NCBI GenBank assembly: GCA_044227095.1
Contig: JBGAFV010000002.1
Coordinates: 434,001 to 498,000 of the forward strand
Source of the DNA: JACMLD01 sp044227095
GTDB lineage: Bacteria > Bacteroidota > Bacteroidia > Chitinophagales > Chitinophagaceae
Direction of reading: 5' to 3'
DNA length: 64,000 nt
The first letter of the stretch is position 1. Each line of letters opens with the position of its first letter. This document shows, piece after piece, positions 54,109-63,427 of this stretch. Both the position numbers and the translations under genes were made by a program. The notes under the pieces were generated by a model. The model was given only the letters and a program-made list of their open reading frames with translations. It had not been told where the DNA came from and did no database searches.

Positions 54109-56773
54109 AATGAACTGGCCGGAGAACCGCACGGATGTTTTTCAATACTTCTTCTGCATGTACATCTATAGCCGTTTTAAGGCGGCTGTATTCTTCTGTG
54201 TCAGTGATGCTGTACTCAAAGCCTGTTCTTCCCTTCTGGCCATTAATGCGCTTTATATAGCTGTACTGCGACAGCTCCCGCATGTAACGTTGTATCGTTC
54301 TTGGTTCCATCCGGAACATTTTACGGATCTCATGCGTTTTAAAACTGACCAACTGATTTTGTTTGGTATGCTCTTTCAGCTTCTCAAAAAATTCTCTTGC
54401 TGATTTTGTTAGCTCATCACTCTTACTAAACAATACATCTTTCAGTAAACTAAACGCTGCTTCTATATCTTCAATCGTTGTTTCAATGCAGAGCTGGCCA
54501 GCGTTATCCTTCTTTACTTCTCTTTGGTACTGGTGATAAAAAGTTACTGCTTCTATAAAACCCAGCAGCAGTGTCATTGTTCTTCTCGGTTTAAAAACCT
54601 GCTCTGGTAACTCAATGTATTTGGCAAAAGGATTGATGATGTTGATGGGACGCAATACCCGCTGCATATTTTTAAAGAGTTCCTTGTACTGGGTTTCTCT
54701 TTCCTTGTTGATCTCTCCGCCGGATAATTTTGTTTGATACTCATTAATCCGTTTGTCCTGGCCTCTTGTTTGATCGGTATAGAGTAAAATACAGCGGTTG
54801 GCATTGTCCTCGTAAATTTTTTCCTTCGTAGTGCAGCCACTTACACATACAGGGCCTTCTACCGTCAGCGTAATGGTTTTTAAATTACCCTTGCTATCTT
54901 TAAGCGTTACCGTCTTGCTGATTCTTCTTTTTGTTTGTAATTCTCTCAGCGGATAAAACACCGTCATAGCGCCATCAAGATCTTCTATCAGTATCAGTTT
55001 GTTTTGCAGTTCATGCTGTTTAAAGTAATAGAGTGCATTTTCTGTAATCTGTGTGATTTCTAATTTATCTTCTTCCGGTATCAGTTCAGATATTCTTTCC
55101 TGCAAATAAGTTTTACCGCTGCCGCTGCTGCCTAAGAACATTACATGCAATGGAACTGGTTGCTTTCTCACTGTGTAAACTAAGTAAGCTATAAGACTAT
55201 TATTTTCTTCGCCTACAATACCGCATTGCTGCAACAGCTGGCCAGTCCTTTGCAACAGCTTCGGTTTTTTCAGTTCATTGATAGCGGTGGTTCTTTGTGC
55301 TGCGGTGAGTTCATTGATTATTTTTTGTTTTGGTTGCAGCGCTTCTATTTTCGCCAGGCGGTGGTTTTCCAGCTCAGTAATTAAATTGATAAAAGTATTG
55401 GTGGTTTGCTGGCCGCTTAGTTCCAATGCCTCCGCAATGTTATTAATCGTCTGTTCCCGTTGCACCTGGTTGTATAAATCAATACTGTACCACTGCGGAT
55501 GGTTTACTTTTTCTTTGTGCTTAACCTTCAGTGTTACTTTCATCCGGTCTAAGCCTGTTATCTTAATGCCGCCGAGGATTTCAAAATAAAGTTCACAGTT
55601 GTTGTAAATTAATAACTCCGGGTTGCGAGTATCAAGTTTGTCACTTTGATGCAATGCGGGACTGGCAATGGTTTCAGAAGATGGATTTTCTCCCGATGGT
55701 TCGGGAGAAAAGAAAAATTCTTTTCGTTGCTCAATGATGTTTTGCAATACGCCTGCATCATCATGCGTGCATAGTACGCTGTTCACATCCTCACCTGCAG
55801 GTAAGCTGGTATGTGTAATACGTATATGAGGTAATAAATTTTTGAGGGTGTTGTAATGTTTGGCAGTGGCTGCTTCTCCTGCTTCATCCGCATCCAGCAT
55901 TAATATAATTTCTTCCAGTTGCGGCAATGCAGTGATTGCTTGCTGATGTTCATCCGTTAAACCGTTTGTACCATAGAGTGATAAGACCGTGTAATTATTT
56001 TTGATCTTTTCTTGCTGTAGTAATGAAGCTGCGTCAATAATGCTTTCAGTTAAGATCAGTTTCTTTGTTTGCAATGATGGATAGCCTGGATAAAGACCAC
56101 TTCTGTTGCTAAGGTAAAAATGTCGCTGGTCTGTATCATTGCTGATGCTTCTTCCGTAAAGACTGATTATTTTATTCTCTGCATTCTTTAACGGGAAGAC
56201 AATACAATCCTTTGCCCATACCGTGTAACCCTTACCTGGCTTTTCTTTCAGCAGGCCGTATTGTTCACCACTTTTTATAAAATGGGCTTCATTTAATTTA
56301 TAATGCCAGTCACCAGTATTGTATCCCGCTTCGTGCAATTTGTAATCAATACCACGGCTTGCCAGGTAATCAACCGCTTTCTTTGTCAGTGGCAATGCTT
56401 TGGTAAAATATTTAAACAGCTTGCTTACTACTGCTATCTTTTCCAGAGGCGCTGCTTCTACAAAAAGTTTTGCTGTTGCTGGTTGTTGTACTGTTGTAAT
56501 TGTATTGCCATTTAATAATGCAGTGGCTTTTACCAACGCTTCATGTTTGTTACAGTTTTCTTTCAGTTGTATAAACTGTATCGCATCACCGGTGCCAGCC
56601 GTGCAGTTACTGCTAAAACAACAATACGTATTAGTGGCCGGGTAAATCTGCAGGCTCGGTGTTTTGTCCGGGTGGAACGGGCAATGCAGCCGGTTATTCT
56701 TGTCGGGTTGCAGGTTGTAATGATCCAGCACCTGGTTAATGGTGAGCTGTTGTTTGATTTGTGGGATTTCCAT
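54107..56773 (-). CDS. CHC2 zinc-finger primase-helicase of a mobile element
   Basis: An 888-aa replication protein. The N-terminal CHC2 zinc finger has Cys31, His34, Cys51/52 and Cys57, followed by a TOPRIM-like primase core (ILTESIIDAASLL, then ILMLDADEAGEA, about residues 235-300). A P-loop ATPase domain has Walker A GSSGSGKT at 548-555 and Walker B-like LILIEDLDG about 590-600. The C-terminus has a winged-helix-like segment (MEPRTIQRYMRELSQYSYIKRI). It probably primes and unwinds the element's own origin; the TGTCGCATTA repeats lie directly after its stop. It is divergent from the XRE regulator. Confidence 0.85.
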   Translation of the reverse strand: MEIPQIKQQLTINQVLDHYNLQPDKNNRLHCPFHPDKTPSLQIYPATNTYCCFSSNCTAGTGDAIQFIQLKENCNKHEALVKATALLNGNTITTVQQPATAKLFVEAAPLEKIAVVSKLFKYFTKALPLTKKAVDYLASRGIDYKLHEAGYNTGDWHYKLNEAHFIKSGEQYGLLKEKPGKGYTVWAKDCIVFPLKNAENKIISLYGRSISNDTDQRHFYLSNRSGLYPGYPSLQTKKLILTESIIDAASLLQQEKIKNNYTVLSLYGTNGLTDEHQQAITALPQLEEIILMLDADEAGEAATAKHYNTLKNLLPHIRITHTSLPAGEDVNSVLCTHDDAGVLQNIIEQRKEFFFSPEPSGENPSSETIASPALHQSDKLDTRNPELLIYNNCELYFEILGGIKITGLDRMKVTLKVKHKEKVNHPQWYSIDLYNQVQREQTINNIAEALELSGQQTTNTFINLITELENHRLAKIEALQPKQKIINELTAAQRTTAINELKKPKLLQRTGQLLQQCGIVGEENNSLIAYLVYTVRKQPVPLHVMFLGSSGSGKTYLQERISELIPEEDKLEITQITENALYYFKQHELQNKLILIEDLDGAMTVFYPLRELQTKRRISKTVTLKDSKGNLKTITLTVEGPVCVSGCTTKEKIYEDNANRCILLYTDQTRGQDKRINEYQTKLSGGEINKERETQYKELFKNMQRVLRPINIINPFAKYIELPEQVFKPRRTMTLLLGFIEAVTFYHQYQREVKKDNAGQLCIETTIEDIEAAFSLLKDVLFSKSDELTKSAREFFEKLKEHTKQNQLVSFKTHEIRKMFRMEPRTIQRYMRELSQYSYIKRINGQKGRTGFEYSITDTEEYSRLKTAIDVHAEEVLKNIRAVLRPVH

Positions 56774-56787
56774 TTAAAATATATTTA

Positions 56788-56840
56788 TGGACAATTTGAT
56801 AAGCACAAAATAAAAATAAACTTGTCAATTTGTCAAATAA
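56788..56840. promoter_or_regulatory. Candidate operator region between the primase-helicase and XRE genes
   Basis: The plus strand reads GGACAATTTGATAA and, 20 bp on, TTGTCAATTTGTCAAATAA, which is TTGACAAATTGACAA on the other strand (two direct TTGACA-like units). These CAATTTG repeats lie upstream of the primase-helicase start and could be bound by the XRE protein to control both divergent genes. TACTTTTG at 56887-56894 could be a -7 element for the XRE gene, without a clear -33 partner. Confidence 0.4.
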
Positions 56841-56913
56841 AAAATATCAGATAATGGATAAGAGTGCCCAAAATGGATATTTTGACTACTTTTGAAACAC
56901 ACATCCTAACGCC

Positions 56914-57279
56914 ATGAATATAGGTAAAACCATAAAGAAAATAAGGGAGCAAAAAGAGCTGATGCAAAAAGAAGTGGCCGCCGCCGCAGGCTTACAGCCT
57001 TCCAACTATTCCAAGATAGAAAAGGGTGAACGCGACATTTCTATTGAAGCCCTGGATAAAATAGCCACGCTCTTTGGTATGACCGTAGATGGCATTATAC
57101 ATTATGAAGGCAAGCTGCCCAAAGAAGTAAAAATAAAAGATAAGACGGTCTCAGAAAAACTACAGCTTATTGACCAGCTTGATGACGAAGACAAACAAGC
57201 CGTCTTCCGTATCATTGATGGCATGCTTACGAAAACTAAATTCAAAGACTTCTTTCAGAAAAATGTAGCAGCACTATAA
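56914..57279 (+). CDS. XRE-family transcriptional regulator
   Basis: A 121-aa protein. The N-terminal helix-turn-helix (residues 1-60) has IKKIREQKELMQKEVAAAAGLQPSNYSKIEKGERDISIEALDKIATLFG, the lambda-repressor-like fold seen in segments VAAAAGLQPSNYSKIE and DISIEAL. A C-terminal Lys/Asp-rich tail (residues 70-121) is predicted helical and may dimerise. It is divergent from the primase-helicase gene, the usual place for a mobile-element repressor. The plus-strand gene ends before a terminator shared with the DUF1493-like gene. Confidence 0.9.
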   Translation: MNIGKTIKKIREQKELMQKEVAAAAGLQPSNYSKIEKGERDISIEALDKIATLFGMTVDGIIHYEGKLPKEVKIKDKTVSEKLQLIDQLDDEDKQAVFRIIDGMLTKTKFKDFFQKNVAAL

Positions 57280-57283
57280 ATAA

Positions 57284-57312
57284 AAAACCGCAAGCAACTC
57301 GCTCACGGTTTT
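57284..57312. terminator. Terminator shared by the XRE and DUF1493-like genes
   Basis: AAAACCG (57284-57290) pairs with CGGTTTT (57306-57312), with an inner AGC/GCT pair and a small internal loop. T tracts lie on both strands. It lies between converging genes. Confidence 0.75.
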
Positions 57313-57319
57313 CAGTATT

Positions 57320-57631
57320 TCAACTATTTATTATCTCTTCATCCAACCTTCCTGCTATAGCTGCTTTTTCAAGATGACCAATTGAGAATGGCCAAATTTT
57401 TTTCTCCGAGGTGAATACAGATGGTTCCTCGTTAAAATATTTTGCAAATAAAAAGTTGCTTATGTCTACTTTATATTTTTTGCTATAATTCAGAATCATT
57501 TCCGCCGCGTCATCACCTGTTACACCTAGATCGTTTTCAATTAAAGTTTCTCTCGTAATTGACTTTTTAAATTCCCTGCTTTCATTCCGAATAAATAAAA
57601 CCAGGCTTTCAAATACACTTTCATCTTGCAT
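57320..57631 (-). CDS. DUF1493-like protein, candidate immunity protein of the large Rhs
   Basis: A 103-aa small acidic protein of the DUF1493 type: VFESLVLFIRNES near the start, LIENDLGVTGDDAAEMI (about residues 30-46), then KYKVDISNFLFAKYF and FSIGHLEKAAIAGR. Members are acyl-carrier-like and are often found next to toxins. It starts 13 bp after the stop of the giant Rhs gene on the same strand, the expected place for the immunity gene of that tip. Cognate immunity is inferred. Confidence 0.65.
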   Translation of the reverse strand: MQDESVFESLVLFIRNESREFKKSITRETLIENDLGVTGDDAAEMILNYSKKYKVDISNFLFAKYFNEEPSVFTSEKKIWPFSIGHLEKAAIAGRLDEEIINS

Positions 57632-57644
57632 GTTTATTATAAAT

Positions 57645-60600
57645 TTAATGTTGTTGCAAATATTGAGTTCCTGACATCATTTGGGTATTCACAAAATTCC
57701 ATTGCTTATTATTCGACCAGGTTTTAAATTGTTCATTGTAAAACTTATAAACACCACTCCCAATGTCATAATAAAAAAGTACACCTGATGCAGTTCCAAA
57801 AAATTTCGATCCCCATCTTCCAAGAAATCTCCCCCACGTACTTGCATACCGCGCCGAACCATTAAGTGTGTGGGTATATAATCTCGTCTTTCCAAAAATA
57901 TTAATGGGGGTTTTTATTTTTCCTAATACATAAGACAATACAGTGGTAACTTTTGAAGAATTAGGCAAAACAGGGCCTACCCATGATTTAGGGAAAGGGG
58001 TGCCTAATGTAAATATTGGGAGTTGCCAAATTGGAATCAAGGGCGATGTTTTTGTTTTACCATTTACATCGACATTTTGTAAAGTTTTTTCGCCGGGCCG
58101 ACTAGTATCTAATCCAAATGGGTCTATAAAATTGACAGGATTATTTCCCACGTAAGCATATGGACTTTCATTGTAATGCACTGCTGAGTTTTCACCTGTT
58201 ACTACATTTCGTGGTGTGCCCATCAAATTAAATGCTGCTTCGAATAATTTCTCTTCTTGCCCTAACTCACGTCTTGGCTCATCATCTCCCATAGCATCAT
58301 CCTCGTTTCGATATTCATCTTCCTGTAATGGATCCGGCGTATGCCATCTTCCTATTTGCGGATCATACATTCTTGCACCATAATCCTCCCATTCTAAACC
58401 GCTACCGTCAGAGAACTCTTTTGATTGTTCTTCCTTTCCATTGTACTTATATTTATTCTCACTTCCTCCGAACCCTAATGCTTTTGAGCTGATGCCGGGG
58501 ATCTCCAACCCAAATGAGTAGTAGTTGTCTTGTTCAACTACTGGCCCACGTTTTTGATTTATAACCAGGTCATCAAAATAAACATCCTGGTTGCTTTCAT
58601 TGCTAATGTATACATATAACCAGCCATTTCTGCGCACCGTCATGTTTGCAGGCCCGGTTAATTGCTGCTTCTGCATGCTGCCGCTTATTAATGGCACCTG
58701 CACAGCACCCATATGAAAAGAACTGTTTACTTTTTTAAACTCTTCGTCTACTATTACCCAGTTTAAAAATGCTTTGGGTTTTGTGTTGTCGTAAGTTCTG
58801 TTATTTAAAAAATCATCCAGCACTGCAGAACCACCAGTATTTATATCTGTTACTGGTATTGCACCGCTATGTGTTCCACCGGCAGATGTAATACCAGCTG
58901 TAAGTAAAGTTAACAATTGATCTTTAATTGGAGAAAGCCCTGTTGGTGGTGCCTGTGTAGCGCCGGAGTACCATGCCTGCGTGCTAAGGCTTATTACATC
59001 TCCAGCCATTACTTTAAGTATAATGCTTGGGCCTATTCTTGTATTTACATTACCGCCATTTACTTTAGATACATTGGTGTTTGTATTATCGCTGTCAAAA
59101 CCTGCACCACCTGTTGGTTTTGCAATAGTGGTACTGCTAAGGTTAGCAAACAACTGGTTTTCTTTGGTAGCATTGGCGGGTTCCTGCGTAGCCGCATACA
59201 AATCTGTTTGTGGTTGCGTAGTAAGTACCATGCGGGTATTGCCGAGATGGTCTTTTATAAAATAATCATAATAATAATCAGTGTTATTTGCCAGTGCAGG
59301 CAATGCTGGGTTGGTAAGCACCGGCCTTATTTTTCCTTCGGGGTGAATAATGTATTCTAATGCATCAGCGCCGGGTGTTGTACCAGAAAGGTAGGTATTT
59401 GTATAAACAAATACCCCGGAATATTTTGTAATAGTTATTTTATTCGGGCTTACAGTTTTGTCTGTAACTGTTTTTTGCAGTTTGGTTCCGGCTGCGTCGT
59501 AGAGATATTCAATCGTTCCTTTTGAGCTGCCAAAATCTACAAGTACAGGAAGGTTAAGATGGTTATAAGTAATATTGGAAACGCCTTTGTTATAATCAAA
59601 AATAAGATTGCCGTTATTATCATAATTATAATCGTTAAACCAATTGTCTTTGTCTGAAAAACCAACAGGTACATTGTTGTATACACCATCTGTAACTTTA
59701 TGCAGCCTGTTACCATCGGCAACAGTTCCATTGTTTACATCATTATAATTATACGATAGCTGGTCTACCCGGTTCCAGCTTCCATGGTACCTTTCCAAAT
59801 TTTTAATATTGCCGTTTAAATCGTACGCCGTAATATTCTCATTATACTTCAGGGTAAAATCCCACACATTAGACCATCCATTGTAGTATTTAAATCCATA
59901 GTCGGAAGTAGTTAACCTGTTGGCTTTATCATAGCCATATTTGTAGCCACGCAGGTATTCGTCATAACCGCCTTTCCAAACCTGTTCTGCAATATTGCCG
60001 TTGTACTGCGGTGTACCGCTTAAATCTACCGTATTGTAATTAAGTTTGAAATTAAACAGATCGGTTTCATCATAACCACTAGTACCGGAATACGGTTGGT
60101 TCACACCTGTTAACCAGCCACGGATATTATAAGAATAATCCAGCTTTTGAAGGGGATCCTGCGGAACTCCATAAAGTGTAGGAATATGTATTTGCTTTTG
60201 CAATACCTGTCCCAATTCATTTCTTGTAATTTTATAAATGGTGGCAGAGGTACCTTTACTCCAGTAATTGGCTACCGGTTGATAATCTTCCCCAATAATA
60301 CCAGCACTTTGATAAAAGGCATCTAAATCGTTATTACTATTATAAGTAAACTCATTGTGTGTGTCAAATGAAAATGGGGTTCCTGTGCTATTAGCAAAAA
60401 AATTGCTCCAGTGATTCTGTCCCTGCTTAATCATTTTGCCATCAAATGAATACGTAGAAAGGGTCCTGTCGTCATAGCCGCTAATGACATTGTTATTTCC
60501 CTTGGTTTCAATTACACGATATTTTTCATCATAAAAGCTTACCGTATTTAAAAAATTGTTTGTTGTAAGTACCCTTACTTTGGTGCCACATATCTGCCCC

Positions 60601-63383
60601 CTGATATTTCCATTTTGTGGCCAAATGCCAAATACACCAGCAACCGAACTATAGTAACTGGTATTAATAGATGTTGGTACGTTGGTATAACTATCGTAAA
60701 TAGTTTGTGTGTAAATGGTGAGTGTATAACTTCCTGAAGATGGAAATGTGTTGTTGAAAGTATAACCATCATTTGCAGAAACGCTAACGGTTTCATACCT
60801 GCCTGCAGCATTAATTGAGGTTTGTATAGCAGATTGTGACCTGGTATCTGTTATGCTTCCAGTAGCTATAGGCCGGTTTAACGCATCGTATTTGGTAAAT
60901 AGCCATGTATTGGTTGCATATTGTACGCCATCCTGTGTAAACACCAACCTGTCCCATTGGTCGTACAACATCCTTACAAGGTTTGCCCCTGGTACTTTTT
61001 TCACTATCATCCTGTTCCTGTAATCGTACCGGTAAATAAACATCCATTGGTTTATAAAACTGCTGTTAGAGGTAAAACTGCCTGTTGATGGTATAGCATT
61101 TACACCTTCGGGTTGTATTACTGCTCTTAAATTATTATAGTCGTCATAAATATAATAGGTGCACATCCATCCTGTAGCGGCAGAGCCGGCGCCATTATCT
61201 GAAGTGGCAGTTAACTGCACTTTTTTCAAAATAACACGGCCCTGGAAATCTTTAAACTCTTCTGTCTGGTTATTGCTTTCGTCTGTAGTAACAAGTTTAT
61301 TTAATGTTCCTGCTGCATAAAAAGAAGTAGATGTAACAGAGCCGAGATCCATATCAGATGAAGGTTCATTTACTGTCCATATACGCACAGCGTCGGTTGC
61401 CGTATTTGCCCAGTATTTTACTTTTGTGCCCCTGTTGCTGCCTACCCAATCGTTGCCAGGTGCATAAGAACCTAGTGTAAGGTTTAATGGCGATGATTCA
61501 ACATCTGTTCGGCTATAATAATATTGTTCTCCCGGAAATTGTGCAGCATTAAATGTTTTTTGTTCCTGCACAGCATTAGGTTTGAATTTGCCGTCATTTA
61601 CTGCTGTAGTATAAGGAAGGAATTTAATCAACTCACGTCCAAATTCGTCATATGCATTTGGTACAACCATGTCTTTGGCTGTTGGGCTCGATTGCCTGCT
61701 TACAGTTTGCATAAGTCTTCCCAGGCCATCAAAATATTGTGTGGTTTGTTTTACGTCGTAAGGATCAGTAAGTGCCGCAGCATCGGTTTCAGTAAGCACA
61801 TTATCCTTACTAATGCTGCGTACCTGGATATAGTTATATACACCCGGGCTGCCATTTACCGATACTTTAAAATAATTGGTGTACCCTACATCAATACCAC
61901 AGCTAGCTTTTCTTCTATACCATGTTGTAACAGTAAGATTTGGCGGCGTATAATTAGCTGAAGTAGCGCCACTGATATTGGTAAAAGTATTGTCTTGTCC
62001 GTCGGGACTTTGCTGCCATTGATAGCCAAAATTATTTGTACAGTTACTTCCTGTAGCTAAAGGCGCTACAATTATACCGGGGCTGCTGCCCGAAGGAATA
62101 TTTACCGAAGCAGGGTAAATTGTCCCCGGGAACATTTGCGGGTTTACGTTTATTTTTACTGCGGTTGAATACACTGTTTCACCACAAATAGCTTTAATAC
62201 GAAACCATGTTGTTACAGTAAGGTTACCGGGATCGTATAGTTGACTGTAGCCTGGTGTGCCAATATCGGTATAATTGGTTCCATCCAGGCTTTGTTGGTA
62301 TTGATAGTTGAGTGTGGTGCATATTCCACCGGTTGCTATGCTGGATAAAAGACTGCCCGGATTAGTATTGTAGCTAATTGTTAATGGACCTGCTGGGCTA
62401 ATTGTTCCGCTTACAAGATGCGGATGAACTATTACCTGTACTGCATTTGAATAAGAATATTGGTTAACACCACACATATCTTTTCTCCTGAAATAGGTAG
62501 TGTTGGTTAATGCCAGAGGCGTATAACTGGTGGTTGCAGCTCCCGTACCAGTGGTTACGCTACTGAAAGTGGAACCTCCATTGATTGAATATTCCCACTG
62601 GTATGTATATGCGCCGCCGCAACTTCCGCCGGTTGCAGCAGGGCCTGACATGGCTGCTGGTGCAGTGCCAGTATAAATATCTTGTACAAGAGGGGTAATT
62701 TGGGTGGTTGAAAAAGGTGGGTTTACATATACCGTTGCAACTGGGGAATAGCTTGTTGTACTGGTAGATGTCTCAGTTACTTTTCTTCTAAAATAGGTAG
62801 TTACCAAAAGATTTGCAGTAAAAGCAAGGTTTTGTGTGGTAACAGACATATCGGACCAACTCACATTGTTAGTTGATTGCTGCCATACATAAGAATAGGA
62901 AGGAGAGCATGCCCCAAATGTTGCTAAAGAGCAATTTATTGTTGCTGGCAATGCATCATAATTAATGGTTTGAGTAACGTTACTTGTAATAGAGCCTGGA
63001 ACTAGTGCGCTGGAAATTGTTGGATAAATAGTAGATGCATTTCCACTCGAACTGCTTAAAGATATGGTACCGTTAGAAGCATTATTCCATTGCACTTGAA
63101 TCATAGTGATAGCGGTTCCACTTACACAACCGGCTGAATAAGTAAGATTGCTGCCATACACATTCAAAAATGTGCCATTAGAAACACACCATGTCATTGT
63201 TGTTGTAGATGGGTTGGGGCCAGAATAATTATATTGATAAGTATTACCGGAAACAACGCAGGTAAGATTCGATGCCTGTGATGATGTGATTGATACCTGA
63301 GCCAACCCTTTATTGCAAAAAACTGCCATCATCAATAATATGAATGGTAATCTTGCTATACTGAATTTTGTAGACATAGACAT
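57645..63383 (-). CDS. Giant secreted Rhs protein with Ig-like repeats and unknown tip
   Basis: A 1912-aa protein from the ATG at 63383; a TTG six codons upstream is unlikely. A signal peptide (about 1-29, ends GLAQ) is followed by five to six repeated beta-rich domains of about 90 residues, each ending in a YFRRK-like motif. A DUF6443-type stretch (TTQYFDGLGRLMQTV) leads into YD/Rhs repeats that form a cocoon-like shell. The Rhs core end is YGARMYDPQIGRWHTPDP and NNPVNFIDPFGLD. The last about 140 residues are the variable tip, hydrophobic and Gly-rich (FLGRWGSKFFGTASGVLFYYDIG), with no recognised toxin motif. It is a contact-dependent or secreted polymorphic-toxin-type protein. Confidence 0.9.
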   Translation of the reverse strand: MSMSTKFSIARLPFILLMMAVFCNKGLAQVSITSSQASNLTCVVSGNTYQYNYSGPNPSTTTMTWCVSNGTFLNVYGSNLTYSAGCVSGTAITMIQVQWNNASNGTISLSSSSGNASTIYPTISSALVPGSITSNVTQTINYDALPATINCSLATFGACSPSYSYVWQQSTNNVSWSDMSVTTQNLAFTANLLVTTYFRRKVTETSTSTTSYSPVATVYVNPPFSTTQITPLVQDIYTGTAPAAMSGPAATGGSCGGAYTYQWEYSINGGSTFSSVTTGTGAATTSYTPLALTNTTYFRRKDMCGVNQYSYSNAVQVIVHPHLVSGTISPAGPLTISYNTNPGSLLSSIATGGICTTLNYQYQQSLDGTNYTDIGTPGYSQLYDPGNLTVTTWFRIKAICGETVYSTAVKINVNPQMFPGTIYPASVNIPSGSSPGIIVAPLATGSNCTNNFGYQWQQSPDGQDNTFTNISGATSANYTPPNLTVTTWYRRKASCGIDVGYTNYFKVSVNGSPGVYNYIQVRSISKDNVLTETDAAALTDPYDVKQTTQYFDGLGRLMQTVSRQSSPTAKDMVVPNAYDEFGRELIKFLPYTTAVNDGKFKPNAVQEQKTFNAAQFPGEQYYYSRTDVESSPLNLTLGSYAPGNDWVGSNRGTKVKYWANTATDAVRIWTVNEPSSDMDLGSVTSTSFYAAGTLNKLVTTDESNNQTEEFKDFQGRVILKKVQLTATSDNGAGSAATGWMCTYYIYDDYNNLRAVIQPEGVNAIPSTGSFTSNSSFINQWMFIYRYDYRNRMIVKKVPGANLVRMLYDQWDRLVFTQDGVQYATNTWLFTKYDALNRPIATGSITDTRSQSAIQTSINAAGRYETVSVSANDGYTFNNTFPSSGSYTLTIYTQTIYDSYTNVPTSINTSYYSSVAGVFGIWPQNGNIRGQICGTKVRVLTTNNFLNTVSFYDEKYRVIETKGNNNVISGYDDRTLSTYSFDGKMIKQGQNHWSNFFANSTGTPFSFDTHNEFTYNSNNDLDAFYQSAGIIGEDYQPVANYWSKGTSATIYKITRNELGQVLQKQIHIPTLYGVPQDPLQKLDYSYNIRGWLTGVNQPYSGTSGYDETDLFNFKLNYNTVDLSGTPQYNGNIAEQVWKGGYDEYLRGYKYGYDKANRLTTSDYGFKYYNGWSNVWDFTLKYNENITAYDLNGNIKNLERYHGSWNRVDQLSYNYNDVNNGTVADGNRLHKVTDGVYNNVPVGFSDKDNWFNDYNYDNNGNLIFDYNKGVSNITYNHLNLPVLVDFGSSKGTIEYLYDAAGTKLQKTVTDKTVSPNKITITKYSGVFVYTNTYLSGTTPGADALEYIIHPEGKIRPVLTNPALPALANNTDYYYDYFIKDHLGNTRMVLTTQPQTDLYAATQEPANATKENQLFANLSSTTIAKPTGGAGFDSDNTNTNVSKVNGGNVNTRIGPSIILKVMAGDVISLSTQAWYSGATQAPPTGLSPIKDQLLTLLTAGITSAGGTHSGAIPVTDINTGGSAVLDDFLNNRTYDNTKPKAFLNWVIVDEEFKKVNSSFHMGAVQVPLISGSMQKQQLTGPANMTVRRNGWLYVYISNESNQDVYFDDLVINQKRGPVVEQDNYYSFGLEIPGISSKALGFGGSENKYKYNGKEEQSKEFSDGSGLEWEDYGARMYDPQIGRWHTPDPLQEDEYRNEDDAMGDDEPRRELGQEEKLFEAAFNLMGTPRNVVTGENSAVHYNESPYAYVGNNPVNFIDPFGLDTSRPGEKTLQNVDVNGKTKTSPLIPIWQLPIFTLGTPFPKSWVGPVLPNSSKVTTVLSYVLGKIKTPINIFGKTRLYTHTLNGSARYASTWGRFLGRWGSKFFGTASGVLFYYDIGSGVYKFYNEQFKTWSNNKQWNFVNTQMMSGTQYLQQH

Positions 63384-63427
63384 GGTTCTTTTACTATCCA
63401 ATTGAAAATTCTTTTTATACTTTTTAT

